IMG/VR virus record: IMGVR_UViG_3300044977_000237
Coordinates: 1-44,113 of that record
Strand: one strand, 5' to 3'
Source of the DNA: a virus
DNA: 44,113 bases
Below, in pieces: positions 43,987 to 44,113 of the stretch. Below the pieces are notes generated by a model. The model was not told where the DNA came from. It ran no database searches and was given only the letters and a program-made list of their open reading frames with translations. The position numbers and the translations under genes are program-made. Each line of letters begins with the position of its first letter. The first letter of the stretch is position 1.

Positions 43987-44113
43987 GGTCGCGCCGCCAC
44001 GGGCGCCCGGCGGCCTCGCTCACGACCACGGCATGGTCGTGTCCACCGGCGAGAGCCGCGACGAGCGCGGGCAGCCGCTCGGCAGCCGCCTCGCCCGCGC
44101 GCGCAGCCTCGGC
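43987..44113. repeat. Terminal direct repeat, right copy
   Basis: Identical to bases 1-127; see the left copy. It carries the same part of the FEN-like gene. Confidence 0.93.

Noticed and set aside
43987-44113. The 127-bp end repeat as a genuine phage terminal repeat
   Set aside because: Its length equals a common assembler k-mer, it is coding, and one gene runs through the join. A circular assembly overlap explains it better.
1-44113. CRISPR arrays, tRNA genes and a diversity-generating retroelement
   Set aside because: I saw no regularly spaced direct repeats, no tRNA T-arm or acceptor patterns, and no reverse transcriptase or template/variable repeat pair. The patches found are inverted and not adenine-mutated.

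Overview
The window is a complete circular genome of a contractile-tailed (myovirus-type) phage. Bases 1-127 are repeated exactly at 43987-44113, and one gene reads across the join, so the unique length is 43,986 bp. GC content is very high, GTG starts are common, and most genes in a block are joined by 1-4 base ATGA/GTGA overlaps. Two sequences point to a Myxococcota (Polyangia-like) host: a minus-strand gene with a Hanks-type Ser/Thr kinase catalytic-loop segment (HRDLKPANLFL) of the kind abundant in that phylum, and a lipoprotein with a Cys-rich CSTCGNDC motif. The host call is an inference. No integrase, DNA polymerase, tRNA or recognisable lysis cassette was seen.

Layout. (1) A leftward early operon starts near 2.5 kb, crosses the join and runs to about 40.0 kb. 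It holds many small Cys-rich proteins, a DUF6197 protein, the kinase-loop gene, a FEN-like (5'-3' exonuclease-type) gene that has lost its acidic metal ligands, and RecT. (2) A rightward early block, 2.6-7.2 kb, holds a Cro/CI-like regulator, a truncated protein with an HPPC motif, a RusA-like resolvase, an XF1762-type GNAT-like protein and an SF2 helicase. (3) A short leftward operon, 8.3-7.2 kb, ends in a truncated PAPS-reductase-type ATPase. (4) A 430-bp regulatory island follows. (5) The rightward late block, 8.76-35.9 kb, holds three glycosyltransferase-like genes, a GroES-like gene, terminase, a Mu-type portal, an HNH-protease fusion, scaffold, capsid, sheath, tube, frameshifted tail chaperone, tape measure, baseplate and fibre genes. 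(6) A leftward accessory cluster, 35.9-37.7 kb, is driven by two near-identical operator-promoters. (7) Tail-tip and spike genes run to 39.9 kb.

Several leftward single genes (15.7, 23.6, 28.2, 30.6 and 35.9-37.7 kb) interrupt the rightward late operon at gene junctions. Many have a -10 box only 6-8 bases before the ATG, as expected for leaderless transcripts.

The most unusual signal is a set of short copied patches. A 68-bp stretch of a tail gene (26900-26967) occurs exactly, inverted, inside an early gene that is cut short there (3251-3318). A 49-bp stretch of the baseplate J gene (31874-31922) occurs inverted, with one mismatch, at the 3' end of recT (41094-41142). A roughly 90-110 bp kinase-like patch of probable host origin sits in a small early gene (about 1088-1190). 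Together they suggest short-patch templated insertion or illegitimate annealing, possibly linked to the phage RecT system.
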